DNA of 37,694 nt from an uncultured Anaerolineales bacterium (GTDB taxonomy: Bacteria > Chloroflexota > Anaerolineae > Anaerolineales > Villigracilaceae). This document shows positions 37,604 to 37,694 of this stretch, one piece after another; the first letter of the stretch is position 1; every line of letters begins with the position of its first letter. The notes beneath the pieces are model-generated. The model was not told the origin of the DNA, searched no databases, and saw only the letters and a program-made list of their open reading frames with translations. A program made the translations under genes and the position numbers. The stretch covers positions 1 to 37,694 of the forward strand of contig CASGHD010000023.1 in NCBI GenBank assembly GCA_949319575.1, given 5' to 3'.

Positions 37604-37694
37604 ATGAAAACGAGACCAGAAATCCGACTGCGAGCCGAGGAGCGCGAACAACTCCATAACCTTGTTCGAGCTGGCAAAAGTTCAGCGCGTGTCC
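37604..37694 (+). mobile_element. IS630-family transposase, N-terminal fragment cut by the window edge
   Basis: The frame MKTRPEIRLRAEEREQLHNL and VRAGKSSARV is the start of an IS630-type transposase, the helix-turn-helix part before the DDE domain. AAGGAG and GGGAGG precede the ATG. Only 30 codons are in the window, so its completeness is unknown, and I could not define the left inverted repeat of the element. Confidence 0.7.

Overview
The window looks like chromosome of a Chloroflexota bacterium, most likely class Anaerolineae. This is inferred from gene content and style and not from any rRNA marker: a KorAB-type 2-oxoacid:ferredoxin oxidoreductase, a DhnA-type class I aldolase, a YvcK protein with two N-terminal membrane spans, DUF1361 membrane proteins, a Thr/Pro-rich membrane-anchored protein, and intergenic spaces packed with short imperfect palindromes. 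GC is moderate to high, except for an AT-rich patch at 28.4-30.2 kb. I see no tRNA, rRNA, CRISPR array, phage region or recognisable defence island.

Layout. 0-1.9 kb: a frame-disrupted DUF6194 gene, an Rnk/GreA-C-type regulator, and a frame-disrupted MNT nucleotidyltransferase followed by a 33-residue stub resembling a HepT N-terminus. 1.9-3.7 kb: class I fructose-bisphosphate aldolase (minus) and an unknown cytoplasmic protein. 3.8-11.5 kb: a tight eight-gene run on the plus strand encoding a molybdenum hydroxylase (fused FAD/[2Fe-2S] subunit, small membrane protein, molybdopterin subunit), an alpha/beta hydrolase, two DUF1361 membrane proteins flanking a DinB protein, and a YqeB-like molybdenum-hydroxylase accessory protein. 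11.6-17 kb: an unknown gene, a Thr/Pro-rich anchored protein, a FadR-like regulator and korAB. 17-18.5 kb: arfB and an EamA transporter. 18.5-24.3 kb (minus): pyruvate kinase, a CoA-transferase coupled to alanine dehydrogenase, and a RocB-like M20 peptidase. 24.8-28.3 kb (minus): a membrane protein with an HExxH motif, tpiA, and a Ser/Thr kinase with an extracytoplasmic repeat domain. 28.4-30.2 kb: AT-rich unknown genes, one with a clear frameshift. 30.2-34.1 kb (minus): pgk, gap, yvcK. 34.7-37.2 kb: a ROK sugar kinase and a class III aminotransferase. The right edge cuts an IS630-type transposase.

Together the genes hold much of lower glycolysis (ROK kinase, aldolase, TIM, GAPDH, PGK, PK) plus amino-acid and 2-oxoacid conversion (alanine dehydrogenase, class III aminotransferase, KorAB, CoA-transferase). 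This fits a fermentative or facultative heterotroph using sugars and amino acids.

The strongest unusual signal is the set of short palindromic repeats and where they sit. They lie in frame inside both subunit genes of the molybdenum hydroxylase, including the junction that fuses two normally separate subunits. They supply the stop codons of the EamA, tpiA, gap and rocB-like genes, they nest in one another, and they fill the whole gap-pgk spacer. A second pattern is a set of genes with a -10 box 6-9 nt before the start codon and no Shine-Dalgarno sequence, which suggests leaderless transcripts; the yvcK promoter is the clearest case.
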